Shown here: positions 1-9,923 of the stretch, in pieces
How positions within the stretch are numbered: the stretch's first letter is position 1
Layout of the letters: each line of letters starts with the position of its first letter
Assembly (NCBI GenBank): GCA_001275005.1
Contig: JWZX01003327.1
Location: forward strand, 1-46,698
Origin: Chrysochromulina tobinii
Taxonomy: Eukaryota > Haptophyta > Prymnesiales > Chrysochromulinaceae
DNA length: 46,698 nt
Direction: 5' to 3'
Position numbers and translations under genes: made by a program
Notes under the pieces: generated by a model
Told to the model about the DNA's origin: nothing
Seen by the model: only the letters and a program-made list of their open reading frames with translations
The model's database searches: none

Positions 1-1
1 G

Positions 2-1903
2 GCGGAGGAGGAGATGGACAAGGCCGAGGGCGCTGCCAAGATGCGCACGCGGCACGCGCAGCGTAGGCAGCGGTTGCAGAGCGTGACCGAGGAAGACGAG
101 GAGGGCGAGGAGGGCGAGGAAGGTGAGGAGGGCGAGGAGGGCGAGGAGGGCGAGGGCAACGCGGCGGCGGCCGCGGAGAGCGACGCGGCGGCCGCGGCTG
201 CGCGCATCCGCCAGCGGAAGGCCGAGATGGAGCGCGAGGAGCGCATCGCCGAACGCGCAGCAGAGCTCGTCGCGATGCGCGAGGAGCAGAGGTGCAAGGA
301 GGCCGAGGAGCGCAGCGAGGCCGCGGCGGTCGAGGCGGGCCGGCGCGCGGTCGAGCGCGTGCGCCAGAAGCAGGAGGCGGAGCAGCGAGAATGGGAGTCG
401 CGCCGAGCCGCGCACGAGGCCGCGATGGCCAACTACGACGCCGAGGCCGAGGCGGCCAAGGTGGCGATGGCGGCGATGACCGCGGCCAACCGTGCCAAGG
501 CGCTGCAGGAGGCGGAGCGCGAGGCGGAGCGTGTGGCGGCAGAGCGCGCCGCGTGGCAGCTCGAGGAAGACCGGCGGCTCGCGGCGCTCGAGCGCGAGGT
601 GCGCCAGGCGTACGAGGAGGCGCGGGCGGCTGAGAAGGCTCGACTCGACGCGGAAGAGAAGGTACGGCGCAAGGCGGAGGCGGAGCGCCAACGGCTCGCC
701 GTGCAGGACTGGTCGTGGCACGAGGCGATGGAGATGGCGTGGGATCAGGCCGAGAAGGTCGAGGAGAAGCTCCGGCAGCGCGAGCAGCGGATCACCCTCG
801 GTGCCGTCAAGTCTCGTCAGAAGCTGGCGGAGCAAAAGTCCCTCGCACGCTCGCAGATTTCGCAGCAGCTCTCGTCCACCGGCCGCGCGTCCGCCGCGTT
901 CGCGTCGACCACCGGGCGCGACTCGCAGACCGAGTCGGCGATGAAGTACGTGAACCCGGAGCAACGCGCCAAGCAGCGCACGCATGAGCGGATGGTGAAC
1001 CGCTCCAACCGTCGCGCCAAGCGTCTGAATGAGTGCGCGGTCGTGCTGCAGGCGGCGGTGCGCCGGCGGCTCGGGAGGCGCGAACGCACACGAATGGAGC
1101 GGCAGGCGGAGCTGCACGTGCACGCGCCGCCGCTCCAGGCGCTCGTGCGCGGCTGGCGTGTGCGCTCGCGTCTGCGCTGGTGTTTCAACATCGCCGTGTT
1201 GCAGCAGCGGTACATTCGGGGCCACCTGGCGCGCCGACGCGTCGCCATCATGCTCGAGCGCATGCCGAGGCTCCAGGCAGCCGCGCGCGGGCTGCTCGCG
1301 CGCGCGTCGTACCGGCGGCACCTCGAGGCGGCCACGGCGCTGCAGGCGGGCGCGCGCGGTCTGGCGGCGCGCCGGCGGGCCCGCATCTTGATGCACGATC
1401 CGACCAAGGTCGCTGCGGCATCGAAGCTGCGCAGCACCCGGATGCGCGTCGAGACGTTCCACCGGAAGCTGGGTGAGCTCGCGAGCCTCCGCACCAGTGA
1501 GCTGGCACAGCTCAAGCTCGCGCTCAACCACGAGATGGACAAGCTCGGCGCGGGCGCCAAGGACGCGCCGCACGTGATGGTGATGCGCCAGCAGGAGCGG
1601 CTCGCGATCTCGGATGCTCTCCAGATTGCAAAGGGGCGCGAGAAGACCAGCTGCCTGCTCGAGCTGCTGGCGTCCATCCCGTTTGCACGCGCGGCCGACG
1701 CACTCGCGGCGGTCGCGCCCGAGGTCGCCTGGCTCTATGAGCTGGTCGATGAGCAGCAACGCCGTGATGAGCTCTACCGGCCAGACTCGCACCGCGCCCA
1801 CGGCGGCGCCTCGCCCCCGGCAAAGCTCGTCACGGCGACGAGCAGCTCGACAGCTACCGAGCGGTCAGGCGCTCGCCCAGCGCCGCCGGCCACTCGACGA
1901 TGA
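2..1903 (+). CDS. IQ-motif, coiled-coil protein (5' end outside window)
   Basis: The frame is open from the window edge (GCG GAG GAG GAG ATG...), so the ATG at 14 may not be the true start. The product is Arg/Glu/Ala-rich with an acidic EEGEEG run, a long predicted coiled coil (about residues 65-270), and then about five IQ-like calmodulin-binding motifs between residues 345 and 465 (for example LQALVRGWRVRSRLR and LQQRYIRGHLARRR). A helical C-terminal part follows. IQ repeats plus coiled coil suggest a calmodulin-binding cytoskeletal or flagellar protein; that role is inference. It ends in TGA at 1901-1903, which overlaps the ATG of the next frame. Both parts have the same composition, so they may be one gene split by an indel or a small intron. 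Confidence 0.7.
   Translation, partial: AEEEMDKAEGAAKMRTRHAQRRQRLQSVTEEDEEGEEGEEGEEGEEGEEGEGNAAAAAESDAAAAAARIRQRKAEMEREERIAERAAELVAMREEQRCKEAEERSEAAAVEAGRRAVERVRQKQEAEQREWESRRAAHEAAMANYDAEAEAAKVAMAAMTAANRAKALQEAEREAERVAAERAAWQLEEDRRLAALEREVRQAYEEARAAEKARLDAEEKVRRKAEAERQRLAVQDWSWHEAMEMAWDQAEKVEEKLRQREQRITLGAVKSRQKLAEQKSLARSQISQQLSSTGRASAAFASTTGRDSQTESAMKYVNPEQRAKQRTHERMVNRSNRRAKRLNECAVVLQAAVRRRLGRRERTRMERQAELHVHAPPLQALVRGWRVRSRLRWCFNIAVLQQRYIRGHLARRRVAIMLERMPRLQAAARGLLARASYRRHLEAATALQAGARGLAARRRARILMHDPTKVAAASKLRSTRMRVETFHRKLGELASLRTSELAQLKLALNHEMDKLGAGAKDAPHVMVMRQQERLAISDALQIAKGREKTSCLLELLASIPFARAADALAAVAPEVAWLYELVDEQQRRDELYRPDSHRAHGGASPPAKLVTATSSSTATERSGARPAPPATRR
98..156 (+). repeat. 9-bp in-frame tandem repeat (acidic run)
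   Basis: About six copies of a GAGGAGGGC-like unit lie inside the first gene and encode repeated Glu-Glu-Gly. One unit is slightly degenerate. Confidence 0.8.
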
Positions 1904-3120
1904 GCGCTCGGCACGGCGCGGCCGGTGACGAGGACCCTGTGGAAGCGGACCCTGTGGAAGCGGCAGCCGTTGAGGCCGCGCGCCGGCTTGCCGCCAGGCG
2001 AGCGCGCGAGGGTATGGGCGTCGCCACCTTGCTCGCGCCCGAGCCCAAGGTGAAGAAGTGGATGGGCAAAGGCCCTCCCCCCCCCGGCTGGAACAAGGTC
2101 ATGAAGGCGCCACCGATGCCCGCGAACTTCACACCCGCGACCTTCACACCCAGCAAGAAGCCACTCGCCGTAGGCAAGCCGTGCCGCCCGATGTACGGCA
2201 CGCCCGCCGTCCTCGGCCCCGGCACACCCAATGGGGCTGATCGGCCCAGAGGAGCCTTCGGCCCGCGCGCTGGCTCGCCGCCCCCGCCTGTGGCCGCCGG
2301 CGGTCCGACCCCCGCGAAGCCGAACCCCTCGCTCGAGACGCCGTCTGGCGCCGTGACGGGCGCGAGTGCCTCGTGCCCGGTGAGCCGCGCGCCCTCGCCC
2401 GTGCCTTCGCTGAACATGGCACGCGACGTGCTGAGCTCGGCTCGCACGAGCACGAGCGGCTCGCAGCGCTCCATGACGCCCTCCGCGCGCTCCTCCGCGC
2501 GCACCGCCTCCCCAATGGCGAGTGGGCGCTCGTCAGCGAGTGGAAGCCAGTTCAGCTCGCGCTCCGTCTCCTCCAACGGCTCGGCGCGACCGAAGACGCA
2601 GAAGGACTTTGAAGAGAATCGGCTCGACCGGATGGCCCGCGCGCAGGCGGCACAGGAGCAGAAGAAGCTCGAGGCGGCCAAGCGCGCGGCGCAGCGCTCG
2701 AAGCGCGTGGCCGGCCTGATGATCCACCCGGAGAAGATCGAGGAGCAGAAGCGTGAACGCGCGCGCGAGGCCGCCGCGAAGCTCCGAAGCGAGCGTGAGG
2801 CTGCCGAGCGTGATGCTGCCGAGGCGATCGCCGCACGGGAGATGGAGGCGGAAGCGCGCAAGGCGCACGCCGCCGTCGCGGGCGCGGCCGCACAGCAGCG
2901 GCTGCGAGAGCGCAAGGCGGAGAGGCTCGAGGAGCAGCGTCGACAAGCCGAGGCCCTCGCCGAGCAGCAGCTCGAGGCGGAGCGTGCCGCCGACGAGCAG
3001 CGACGTCAGAAGGCGGAGCAGCGACGGCTGCGAAATGAGACGAGCTTCTTCGCGCGCGCGGTCACGGACGGCGTCAAGGCGGAGCGCCCGATGGCTCAGG
3101 CCAACGGCCATGGAGTTTGA
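1900..3120 (+). CDS. Low-complexity N-terminus, coiled-coil C-terminus; probable continuation of preceding gene
   Basis: 406-aa frame whose first ATG overlaps the previous stop (ATGA). The N-terminal part is Pro/Ala/Ser-rich with a short ordered-looking block around residues 45-95 (VKKWMGKGPPPPGW, then basic and Pro-rich). From about residue 230 to 390 it is a Glu/Arg/Ala coiled coil, like the upstream protein. This frame is already open from 1771, upstream of its ATG, and reads as plausible protein there. A frame switch between 1771 and 1900 (indel or short intron, length 2 mod 3) would fuse the two into one protein of roughly 1,030-1,050 aa. No family was recognised. An independent gene with a 4-bp overlap would be unusual in a nuclear genome. 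Confidence 0.6.
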   Translation: MSARHGAAGDEDPVEADPVEAAAVEAARRLAARRAREGMGVATLLAPEPKVKKWMGKGPPPPGWNKVMKAPPMPANFTPATFTPSKKPLAVGKPCRPMYGTPAVLGPGTPNGADRPRGAFGPRAGSPPPPVAAGGPTPAKPNPSLETPSGAVTGASASCPVSRAPSPVPSLNMARDVLSSARTSTSGSQRSMTPSARSSARTASPMASGRSSASGSQFSSRSVSSNGSARPKTQKDFEENRLDRMARAQAAQEQKKLEAAKRAAQRSKRVAGLMIHPEKIEEQKRERAREAAAKLRSEREAAERDAAEAIAAREMEAEARKAHAAVAGAAAQQRLRERKAERLEEQRRQAEALAEQQLEAERAADEQRRQKAEQRRLRNETSFFARAVTDGVKAERPMAQANGHGV

Positions 3121-3813
3121 GTAAAGAGATAGCATGGCGGCTTGGCGGGCGCCACCGCTCAAGGCATTCTGCATGGTGACTGTGTCGTGTGATGGCATGC
3201 GTAAGAGCGCGCGAGCACGATTAGTGCAGTCCGGTCCCGGTGCACTGAGGCTGGGCTGCGTGCTGTGAGAGATCGCGCCCAGCCGCGGTTGCGGTGGTAC
3301 CAGGGGTACGCGTATACCTATACGACGGTTATAATACGTAAAGCCCGTGCGACGGGCGCGACACGGACAGACGCTGTGCAGTGCGCGCGGCCCCGGTCCC
3401 GCGCCGCCCGGGCACACAAATGGCGCCGGAGATCGAGATGGCGGCGGTGTTTTCGTCTATATTATCTATTATGAAGCCACAGTCTCGGCCCGGCCCGGCG
3501 CGGCCAAGCTCCGGCCGGCTGGCGTGGAAAATGTGCCTGTGAAGATTTCGACCCACGGTACGGATTTTTTAGCATGCGTGGTGGGTTCAACGTTCAAGAG
3601 CCGACCAGACCCCACATCCCGTCCGGCCACCGGCGACCCGACGGGCACGTAGCCACGTACGCCGGCCCCGCATCGCTGCCGACACGCGGCCACATCGAAC
3701 ACGCACTTGACGTTTGCTTTCTGAGGACAGCTGAAACAGGGCGTGCCGCGGCACCGCGCCAGCAGGTAGGGCCTCACGTAATTCAGGAATGGCATAGATA
3801 TCACTCATGGATC
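3121..3813. other. Intergenic, no gene seen
   Basis: 693 bases between the converging coiled-coil gene and the RING gene. Short antisense and sense frames exist but lack recognisable protein character. It should hold the 3' ends of both genes. Confidence 0.5.
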
Positions 3814-4542
3814 TCACGCTCCAAAGAGTCGTTGCAGCATGTCATTACTAATTCCGTCATGATGGAAGATGACATCGTTGCTGCCGACGTCATCTTCGTC
3901 GCTCTCTTCGCCATCGTCCTCGTCGCCCTCCTCGTCGCCATCATTCTCGTCGCCATCGTCCTCTTCGCCAAGATCCTGTCCTAACCCGTCCTCCTCCTCG
4001 CCTTCATCCTCGCCTTCCTCCTCCCCGCTTCCCTCCTCGCCCTCACCCTCGCCCTCGTCGCTCTCACCATCGTCGCTCTCATCGCTGTCGGCAAGCTGCT
4101 TGCCGGGTCCGCATGCCTCCTGGACTGAAAGCGGTATCTGCTGCTTGCACAGCGGGCAAGTTACGTCGTCACCATACATGACTTTCTGCTGGATGTGCGT
4201 CGCGATGCATTGCCTGCAAAATGTGTCCATGCACGTCAATGCCTGCACGCCGCCGTTGGTGCCAAGGGGCTCCATACAAATCGGACACTCCTTGTGATAT
4301 ATGATGAGGTGTCCAGCGGCCGCGGGCGCCGTAGCCACCGCCTCCACGGGCTCGTCGGACGGCTCATCGGAAGCAGTGAGGTCCACGACATCGCTGTCGT
4401 CGCCGCGCGGTCGCTTGCGGCTTGCAGCTCCTGGCAGTGCTGGCAGTGCTGGCAGTGCTGGCAATGGCGTCTCGCACAAAGCGCAAGCCGTTGCACGGTC
4501 GTCCTCGCAGATGAGCGTGCAACTGGAGCAAGCACGTGACAT
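3814..4542 (-). CDS. RING-type zinc finger protein with SUMO-interacting-like motif and acidic tail
   Basis: 242 aa with an ATG start at 4542. Domains in order: a small N-terminal Cys2-Cys2 finger (C5, C8, C20, C23; RanBP2-like spacing but lacking its Trp and Asn); a short LPA repeat; a VVDLT motif (residues 52-56) inside an acidic/Ser patch, matching a SUMO-interacting motif; a RING finger (C86, C89, C104, D106, C109, C112, C129, C132); and a tail of about 80 residues of Asp/Glu/Gly. The usual RING His ligand is replaced by Asp (C-M-D-T-F-C). RING plus SIM recalls SUMO-targeted ubiquitin ligases, so an E3 ubiquitin ligase role is likely but the SUMO link is inference. It is divergent from the lipoate-ligase-like gene, with 154 bp between starts. 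Confidence 0.8.
   Translation of the reverse strand: MSRACSSCTLICEDDRATACALCETPLPALPALPALPGAASRKRPRGDDSDVVDLTASDEPSDEPVEAVATAPAAAGHLIIYHKECPICMEPLGTNGGVQALTCMDTFCRQCIATHIQQKVMYGDDVTCPLCKQQIPLSVQEACGPGKQLADSDESDDGESDEGEGEGEEGSGEEEGEDEGEEEDGLGQDLGEEDDGDENDGDEEGDEDDGEESDEDDVGSNDVIFHHDGISNDMLQRLFGA
4432..4463 (+). repeat. 9-bp tandem repeat in RING gene
   Basis: GGCAGTGCT units repeated about 3.5 times; on the coding (-) strand they give Leu-Pro-Ala repeats. Confidence 0.8.
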
Positions 4543-4696
4543 TGGATCGGTTCACAGCTTTTGGAAATAATTCGAAACCCACAAGACACCGGACAGGCGA
4601 ACATCGGATGCGGTTACCACTAGCTCGGGGACCCCTGGACCCCCTTATCACAGCCATCCTCGTGCACACTTCACAGGCGCCACAACCTTTGTTGCG

Positions 4697-5706
4697 ATGG
4701 CGTCCAGCTGGAGCCTCATGAGATTTCGCAGTGAACAGCGTCGATTGCGCGCCGCGCACGTCCGACTGTCGGCTACCAGCGCAGGGCCGCCCGCGAATCT
4801 GCTGCGACTGCGAAACGTCCCGATCCTGAGCGCTCTTCGCCTCGAAGAGGCGCTTTTCCGTGCGGACAGCCGGAGCTGGCTGATCACAAACGAGTGGGAC
4901 GACGTCAGCCCTGGTGCTGAGGCGTGTTGCGTCAATACGCTGACGGGCGAGGTTATGCCAGTGGAATCCGCCAGTGCCATCGTCTTGGGCATTTCCGGAA
5001 AAGCGGCTGAGCTCGTCGATCTTGACAGGGCGCGTGCTGCCAGGGTGCCTCTCTGCCGACGCTTCTCAGGCGGAGGTACGGTCATTGTCGACACGAACAC
5101 GATCTTCGTGACGTTCCTCGTGGCCGAGGGCGCACTCCCTGCGGTTGCACCTTATCCGGAGCCCATCCTTCGTTGGACGAGCGCCGTCTATGCCGATGCC
5201 TTTGAATCGTGCGGCGTGTACGAAGCCTGCCCAGATGCAACGCAGCAGCGGTCGGCCTGGGAGAGGGCAGTGGAGTTGTTCGCTGACCCTTTGGGCTCGT
5301 TCGCTGGTCGACTCTCTTGTGCGCTCGCAGGAGCGGCTTTGCCACGCACGCAAACGACTATTGCGTCGGCGACCGTAAGTTTGGTGGCAATGCGCAGTCC
5401 ATCTCCGGCAATCGCTGGCTCCATCACACGTCTCTGCTGTGGGATTATTCGCCCGCGCGCATGGCGCTGCTGCGCATGCCCGCGAAGCGCCCCGAGTACC
5501 GCGCCAATCGGCCACACGCCGACTTCATACGCGGGCTCGCAGCCGCTGGCGTCCCAGACCGAGGCTCGTTTGTGGCATCGCTCCTCGGCGCCGCCGCCGC
5601 GCGGCTCGATCTGACAGAGGTTGGCTTGGAGGAAACGCACGCAGCGATGGCCGCGCCGCACCGGAAGTCCACGCGCAGCGTGGACATCGACCACATCGAC
5701 CGATGA
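4697..5706 (+). CDS. Lipoate-protein ligase A family protein (two exons)
   Basis: Exons 4697-5217 and 5331-5706, joined by a 113-bp phase-2 intron (donor GTACGAAG, acceptor CTCGCAG), give 298 aa. The two halves lie in different frames and join exactly at family-conserved sequence. Residues 121-127 RRFSGGG and the following strand, then GDRKFGG (Lys190 in the place of the lipoyl-AMP-binding Lys), HHTSLLWDY, and the P-x-YR-x-NR-x-H segment are hallmarks of the BPL/LplA/LipB fold. Family role: attaching lipoate (or octanoate) to E2/H-protein domains. The first ~40 residues are Arg-rich without acids up to Glu13, fitting a mitochondrial presequence, but this is not proven. The substrate (lipoate versus octanoate transfer) cannot be told. 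The intron has no internal tandem repeats, unlike those in the GSK3 and ABC genes. Confidence 0.85.
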
Positions 5707-6519
5707 GCTTGCCGACCCCCCCCGGGGAGTCGAACACACGTGAACTCTTGGTGGCGGCGCCCGGACTGCGACTCGGACGATCGTCTCGTCTCTCCACTCT
5801 CGGCGCTGCGGAGCGGAGAGGCTCGCCCGGGCGCGGGGCAGACGTACCTAACGGCTGCACACATAGTGACGTTCCGTTACGGTGGGGTACGGGCGTCGGG
5901 CGCCCTTTCGACTAGGGGCCGAGCCGGCGCCCGACGCTCCGCCCTCCGGGCTCCGGATCGCGATCCGGCGGATCGGCGCTGGCGCTCCGGGACGCACCGC
6001 AAGAGCGTGTTCAAGACCGCGAGCGCGATGATATTATGATATTATGATATTATGATATGATATTGTACACATGCGCGGCTAACGGTAATCGGTAACGCGC
6101 CGCGCAAATCCGCAAAATCCGGTATCACCCCCACCGACCGTCGCAGGCGCACTTCGCCCACAGCCCACACGCCCACACACGCCGCTCATCTCGGTTCCGC
6201 TCTCGCATGACCGTCACGTCACACCCCTTCCATCAGCTGCGCATCGCAGATCGAAACTTCACACACATCATCGCGAGAGAGCCTCGAGAGAGATCTTCGT
6301 CATCTTCTTGTCGTGTTGCCAAATGCCAAATTAGCGCTCGGGTATTCGTTCATCCAGCCCTCTATTGCGGGGAGGGATTCCCTACGAGCTTGAAACCCAG
6401 GTGGGCATGACTGACGTGGAGAGCGACCGCAACGTCATCGGCGACAATTCTTCGGCGACCACAGGTCCGCCAACCTCTCCTCCGCTGCCAGTGCCACGCG
6501 CCTTCTCGCCTCCAGCTAG
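5707..6519. other. Intergenic between converging genes; AT microsatellite
   Basis: 813 bases with no credible gene. It contains an 8-bp AT-rich microsatellite at about 6029-6064 (ATATTATG units), an abrupt drop in GC relative to its surroundings. A GGGGAGTCGAAC stretch at 5724-5735 resembles a tRNA T-loop but has no matching stem. Confidence 0.5.
6029..6064. repeat. AT-rich microsatellite (ATATTATG)n
   Basis: About four imperfect 8-bp units of ATATTATG. Confidence 0.85.
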
Positions 6520-8682
6520 TCAGAGCGTCATACCGGCGCGCGCGCCGTGGTTGAAGTCGAGGAACAAGAGTTCCTTGTACGTGGCGAGCGTCCAGAGCGA
6601 CGGGGGCACGAGCGCTTCGACGGCGTCGCAGATCTTGCGGATGTCGACCATAGTCTCGAGACGCAGCACGCGCGCCGCGGTGGCCTTGTCGTACGACGTG
6701 TCTTTGTGTTCCATGGCGTGTAGGTCGGCCTCGAGCTTCTTGACGGCCGCCGTGAGCTGGGTGACCTGGCTGGTCAGGTTCACCTTGGTCGCCGACGGGA
6801 TGATGTGCTGCTGGATCATGTCGACCATGCACTTGGCCTCGATCTCGACGGTGCCCGCGTAGTGGTTGTACATGATCGTGGCGCGCGCCTCGCACTCGTC
6901 GGGCTTCATCACATTCATCTTGGAGAAGAGGTCTTTGTTCTTTTTATCGGTGAGTTTCTTGCACGCCTCGACGCCCGAGTCGATGCGGCACAGGCGGCGC
7001 CTCTCCGCCTCGATCGGCCACTCTTTTGAGTAGCCGTTGCCGTTGAAGATCACATCCCACGACTCGTTGAGCATCTCGGCAGCCACATCGGCGGCCGCCT
7101 TGCCCTCATCCATCTGATCCGCGATCATCTGGAAGGACTCGGCGATGGTGGTGCAGAGCACGGTGTTGATCATCGACACGTTCTGTGACGAGCCGGCCGC
7201 GCGGAACTCGAAGCGGTGGCCGCCGTACGGGAAGGGCGAGGTGCGGTTGCGGTCCTCTGCCGGGATCTTGACGGGTGCCACGCCGTCGATACCGAGGTCG
7301 ACGGTGACCTTGTTCGGGGTGTACACTACGTTCCTCTTGCCCTTGCGGAATTCATCGAGGTAGTCGGTGAGCTGCTGGCCCAGGTACGTGGACATGATCG
7401 AGGGCGGCGCCTCGCACGCCCCCAGCCGGAAGTCGTTACCGGGCGAGGCGATTGCCATGCGGAACAAGTCGCCGTGCACGAACATGGCGCGCACGACGGC
7501 CGAGATGACGATGGGGAAGATGTCAGCGTTGCCCGACTTCGCAGTGAGCTGTGGGCCATTCATCAGGTTGACGCCCTCCGGTGTGCCCAGCGAGAAGTTG
7601 TTGTGCTTGCCCGAACCGTTGACGTGGTTGAAGGGCTTCTCGTGGAGGATTCCGACGAGGCCGTGCTTCTGCGGGATCTCGTCAATGAGCTGCATGAGGA
7701 CGAGATTCTCGTCGATCTGGGTGGAGGCGAGGCCGAAGTAGGGCGCGCACTCGTACTGGTTGGGGGCCACCTCGCGGTGGCGCGTCTTGAACGGGCAGCC
7801 CATCTTGAAGCCCTCGTGCATGATCTCCTGCATGCAGGCCAGGGCCACTTGGTTGAGCGGCGCCATGTAATGGTCGCACAGCTCCTGGCCGCGCGCCGCG
7901 TCACGTCCCATGATGGTGCGGCCGGCGAACTGGAGGTCGGGACGCTTGTAGTACGCCTCGCGCGGAATCAGGAAGAACTCCTGCTCCAGGCCGATGTTCG
8001 GGATGATGTTCGACACCTCGTAGCCGAGCTTCGAGAGCAAGCGCTTTCCCTGCGTGCCGAGGACCTTCATAGACTTGAGGAGCGGCGTCTTCTCGTCGAT
8101 GGCGATGCCGTGCCACGAGACGAACATGGTCGGGATGAAGACGGTGTCACCGCGGATGAACACGGGCGACGTCGGGTCAAGGATCGTGTACCCGCCGGCC
8201 GTGTGAGTGGCGCGCAGGCCGCCGTTGTGGAACGACGATCCGTCGGACTCGCCCTGGATGAGCTCATCGCCCGTGAAGACGTACTCGAGCTCGCCCTTCT
8301 TGTTGAAGTTGAACATGGCGTTCTGCACGCCGGCAGTCTGGCCGAGGCGCAGACCGGCCGAGCCGAGCGGCTGGAAGCAGTGGACCGTCATGGTCGCGCC
8401 GCGTTCCTTCGCCCACTCGATGATGGCCTTGGCGACCTTGTGGGCAGTTTCCCTGTCCAAGGTCCAGTCGGAGGTCGAAAGGAGGTTCGCGGGAAGGCCC
8501 TGCTTCACTAGGTACTTGGCGGCCACCGTGCCCATGAACCGGTTTTGGCCATACGAGCTCCTGTTGGCCTCGAAGTTAATCTCGTACGGCGGCGGCGCGC
8601 TCGGAGGAGGCGTCAGGGTCGCGTCGTACATGTGCACGTCGTCGAACGGCATGGTAGACATGTGGGATTGGCAGCCGCCCAT
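6520..8682 (-). CDS. glnN: Glutamine synthetase type III (GSIII)
   Basis: Single-exon 720-aa protein with an ATG at 8682; the length is typical of GSIII (about 730). It makes glutamine from glutamate, ammonia and ATP. Diagnostic GSIII segments are NRSSYGQNRF (40-49), GLEQEFFL (231-238, metal-binding glutamates), HEKPF...NGSGKHNN (347-362), SPGNDFRLGACEAPP (413-427), NRTSPF (479-484) and HRFEFRAAGSSQN (489-501). The C-terminal region is helical, as in other GSIII proteins. The short N-terminus shows no clear transit peptide, so cytosolic location is favoured. GSIII is known from bacteria and several algal lineages including haptophytes and diatoms, and is the best lineage hint here. The long antisense frames are shadows of its codon bias. 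Confidence 0.97.
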   Translation of the reverse strand: MGGCQSHMSTMPFDDVHMYDATLTPPPSAPPPYEINFEANRSSYGQNRFMGTVAAKYLVKQGLPANLLSTSDWTLDRETAHKVAKAIIEWAKERGATMTVHCFQPLGSAGLRLGQTAGVQNAMFNFNKKGELEYVFTGDELIQGESDGSSFHNGGLRATHTAGGYTILDPTSPVFIRGDTVFIPTMFVSWHGIAIDEKTPLLKSMKVLGTQGKRLLSKLGYEVSNIIPNIGLEQEFFLIPREAYYKRPDLQFAGRTIMGRDAARGQELCDHYMAPLNQVALACMQEIMHEGFKMGCPFKTRHREVAPNQYECAPYFGLASTQIDENLVLMQLIDEIPQKHGLVGILHEKPFNHVNGSGKHNNFSLGTPEGVNLMNGPQLTAKSGNADIFPIVISAVVRAMFVHGDLFRMAIASPGNDFRLGACEAPPSIMSTYLGQQLTDYLDEFRKGKRNVVYTPNKVTVDLGIDGVAPVKIPAEDRNRTSPFPYGGHRFEFRAAGSSQNVSMINTVLCTTIAESFQMIADQMDEGKAAADVAAEMLNESWDVIFNGNGYSKEWPIEAERRRLCRIDSGVEACKKLTDKKNKDLFSKMNVMKPDECEARATIMYNHYAGTVEIEAKCMVDMIQQHIIPSATKVNLTSQVTQLTAAVKKLEADLHAMEHKDTSYDKATAARVLRLETMVDIRKICDAVEALVPPSLWTLATYKELLFLDFNHGARAGMTL

Positions 8683-9923
8683 GTTGTTTGAGTTGCTTGT
8701 TTATGTGCGGGCGCGTGACCGCGAGGGTTGGGGAGTAGTCGATCCCTTTTTTCGGTCGGAAAATCCTGCATCCGGGGTCTTGCATCGGCTCATTTCCGCA
8801 GCTGGATGCTGGAAGTTGAAGTGTAACGCTTTTTTGGTAGTTTCAACCGTCGGACGATAAAAATGTCGCGAAACACATACCGGTAGCATCCTCTACAAAG
8901 CCTCTTGTCCCCAGATTAACCCAGGAGACTAGGAGACAACGTTCTTGCTCGAGATACATGGAGATAAACAAGCAAGAACGCAAAGCAAGCAAGCAACCGC
9001 ACGCGTTTACGGTTTAGTCGTGTTGTGTTGTACCTGTTGTTTCGACTGCTTCTACAGTGTAGGCAATTGAGTGTAGGTCTTAGCTTGCCACCTTGCTTTC
9101 GAGATACAATGTAAACAAGGTGAAGACTGTAGAAGACTGTAGAAGAGCTTTTGCATGCATTGAGTCTGTGTCAGGCTCTCAGGCATATTACATGTATAAT
9201 TACATGTATTGTGGTTACATGGGTTATTGGCTTATTGCGTCTCCGTGTGCACGGCAGCTGGGGTGTGGAGCTACTCCGGGGTCAGGGGGGGGCGGGGGCT
9301 ATCCCTTTGGGGGGGGTCCTATCGGATACGTATCCTGATGTATCTGATCATGTATCGTGCGTGTAAGGTGTACATGTATCCTGAAGGATTTCGTAATATG
9401 TGGGACTGTCATCTCGCACCTGTGGCGCTCGTGGGAGGAGCGCGCTGCGTCACTGTGCAACGCAGAGCTCTGTCCTGTACCTCCTGTAGGTGCTCGAGCG
9501 ACGAGTGTATCCTCGGCGCGCTCGCGGCGGCGCGAAACGTCGTCAAGGGATGTCGACGGGGGTGTACTGTAACGGGGGTGTACAGTAACAGCTTTTGTAA
9601 CGGCGACGGTGCTCCTCTCGCGTGAGCGCGGGGGCAAGCAAGCTCGCGCTCCGAGCGCGCGCGCGCGCCGCGCGCTCGGCAGCCGCCGCTACAGTACCGG
9701 TACGTGCATCGACGTGCGCGGCCCTCAACATGTAGCTTAGTTGCGCAGGTCGTCGCAACTCGTTGCTTAATCCAGCGGGGGCGCCCGGCGAGCCGCCCTG
9801 TAGGAATCCTACATGCCGAGAAGCGCGAATAAAGCGCGTGGTTTGTCGCTGTTGGAGATTTTCACGAACTTGTGCTGACACACGTGCCCCCTGTAATTTG
9901 CAGCCCCTCTTTTCTCATTGTGA
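8683..9923. other. Long divergent intergenic region (GSIII/NIPA)
   Basis: About 1.24 kb separating the GSIII start (-) from the NIPA-type gene (+), presumably holding both promoters. It has lower GC, repeated TACATGTA/GTATCC-type words around 9180-9380, G-runs at 9285-9320, and two near copies of GGGGGTGTAC[T/A]GTAAC at 9560-9588. No protein-like frame was recognised. Confidence 0.45.

Noticed and set aside
3869-4297. Serine/proline-rich plus-strand frame
   Set aside because: Antisense of the acidic tail and RING of the minus-strand gene; Ser-Ser-Pro runs are the complement of Asp/Glu codons.
5724-5740. Possible tRNA T-loop (GTTCGACTCC on the minus strand)
   Set aside because: The flanking bases do not form the 5-bp T-stem and no anticodon arm is found upstream.
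7216-8511. 431-codon open frame on the plus strand
   Set aside because: Exact antisense of GSIII; rich in Arg/Val/Asp/Leu as expected from codon bias, with no family signal.
9093-9625. Short frames between GSIII and the NIPA-type gene
   Set aside because: Low-complexity Tyr/Gly/Cys-rich translations overlapping in three frames; no homology recognised.
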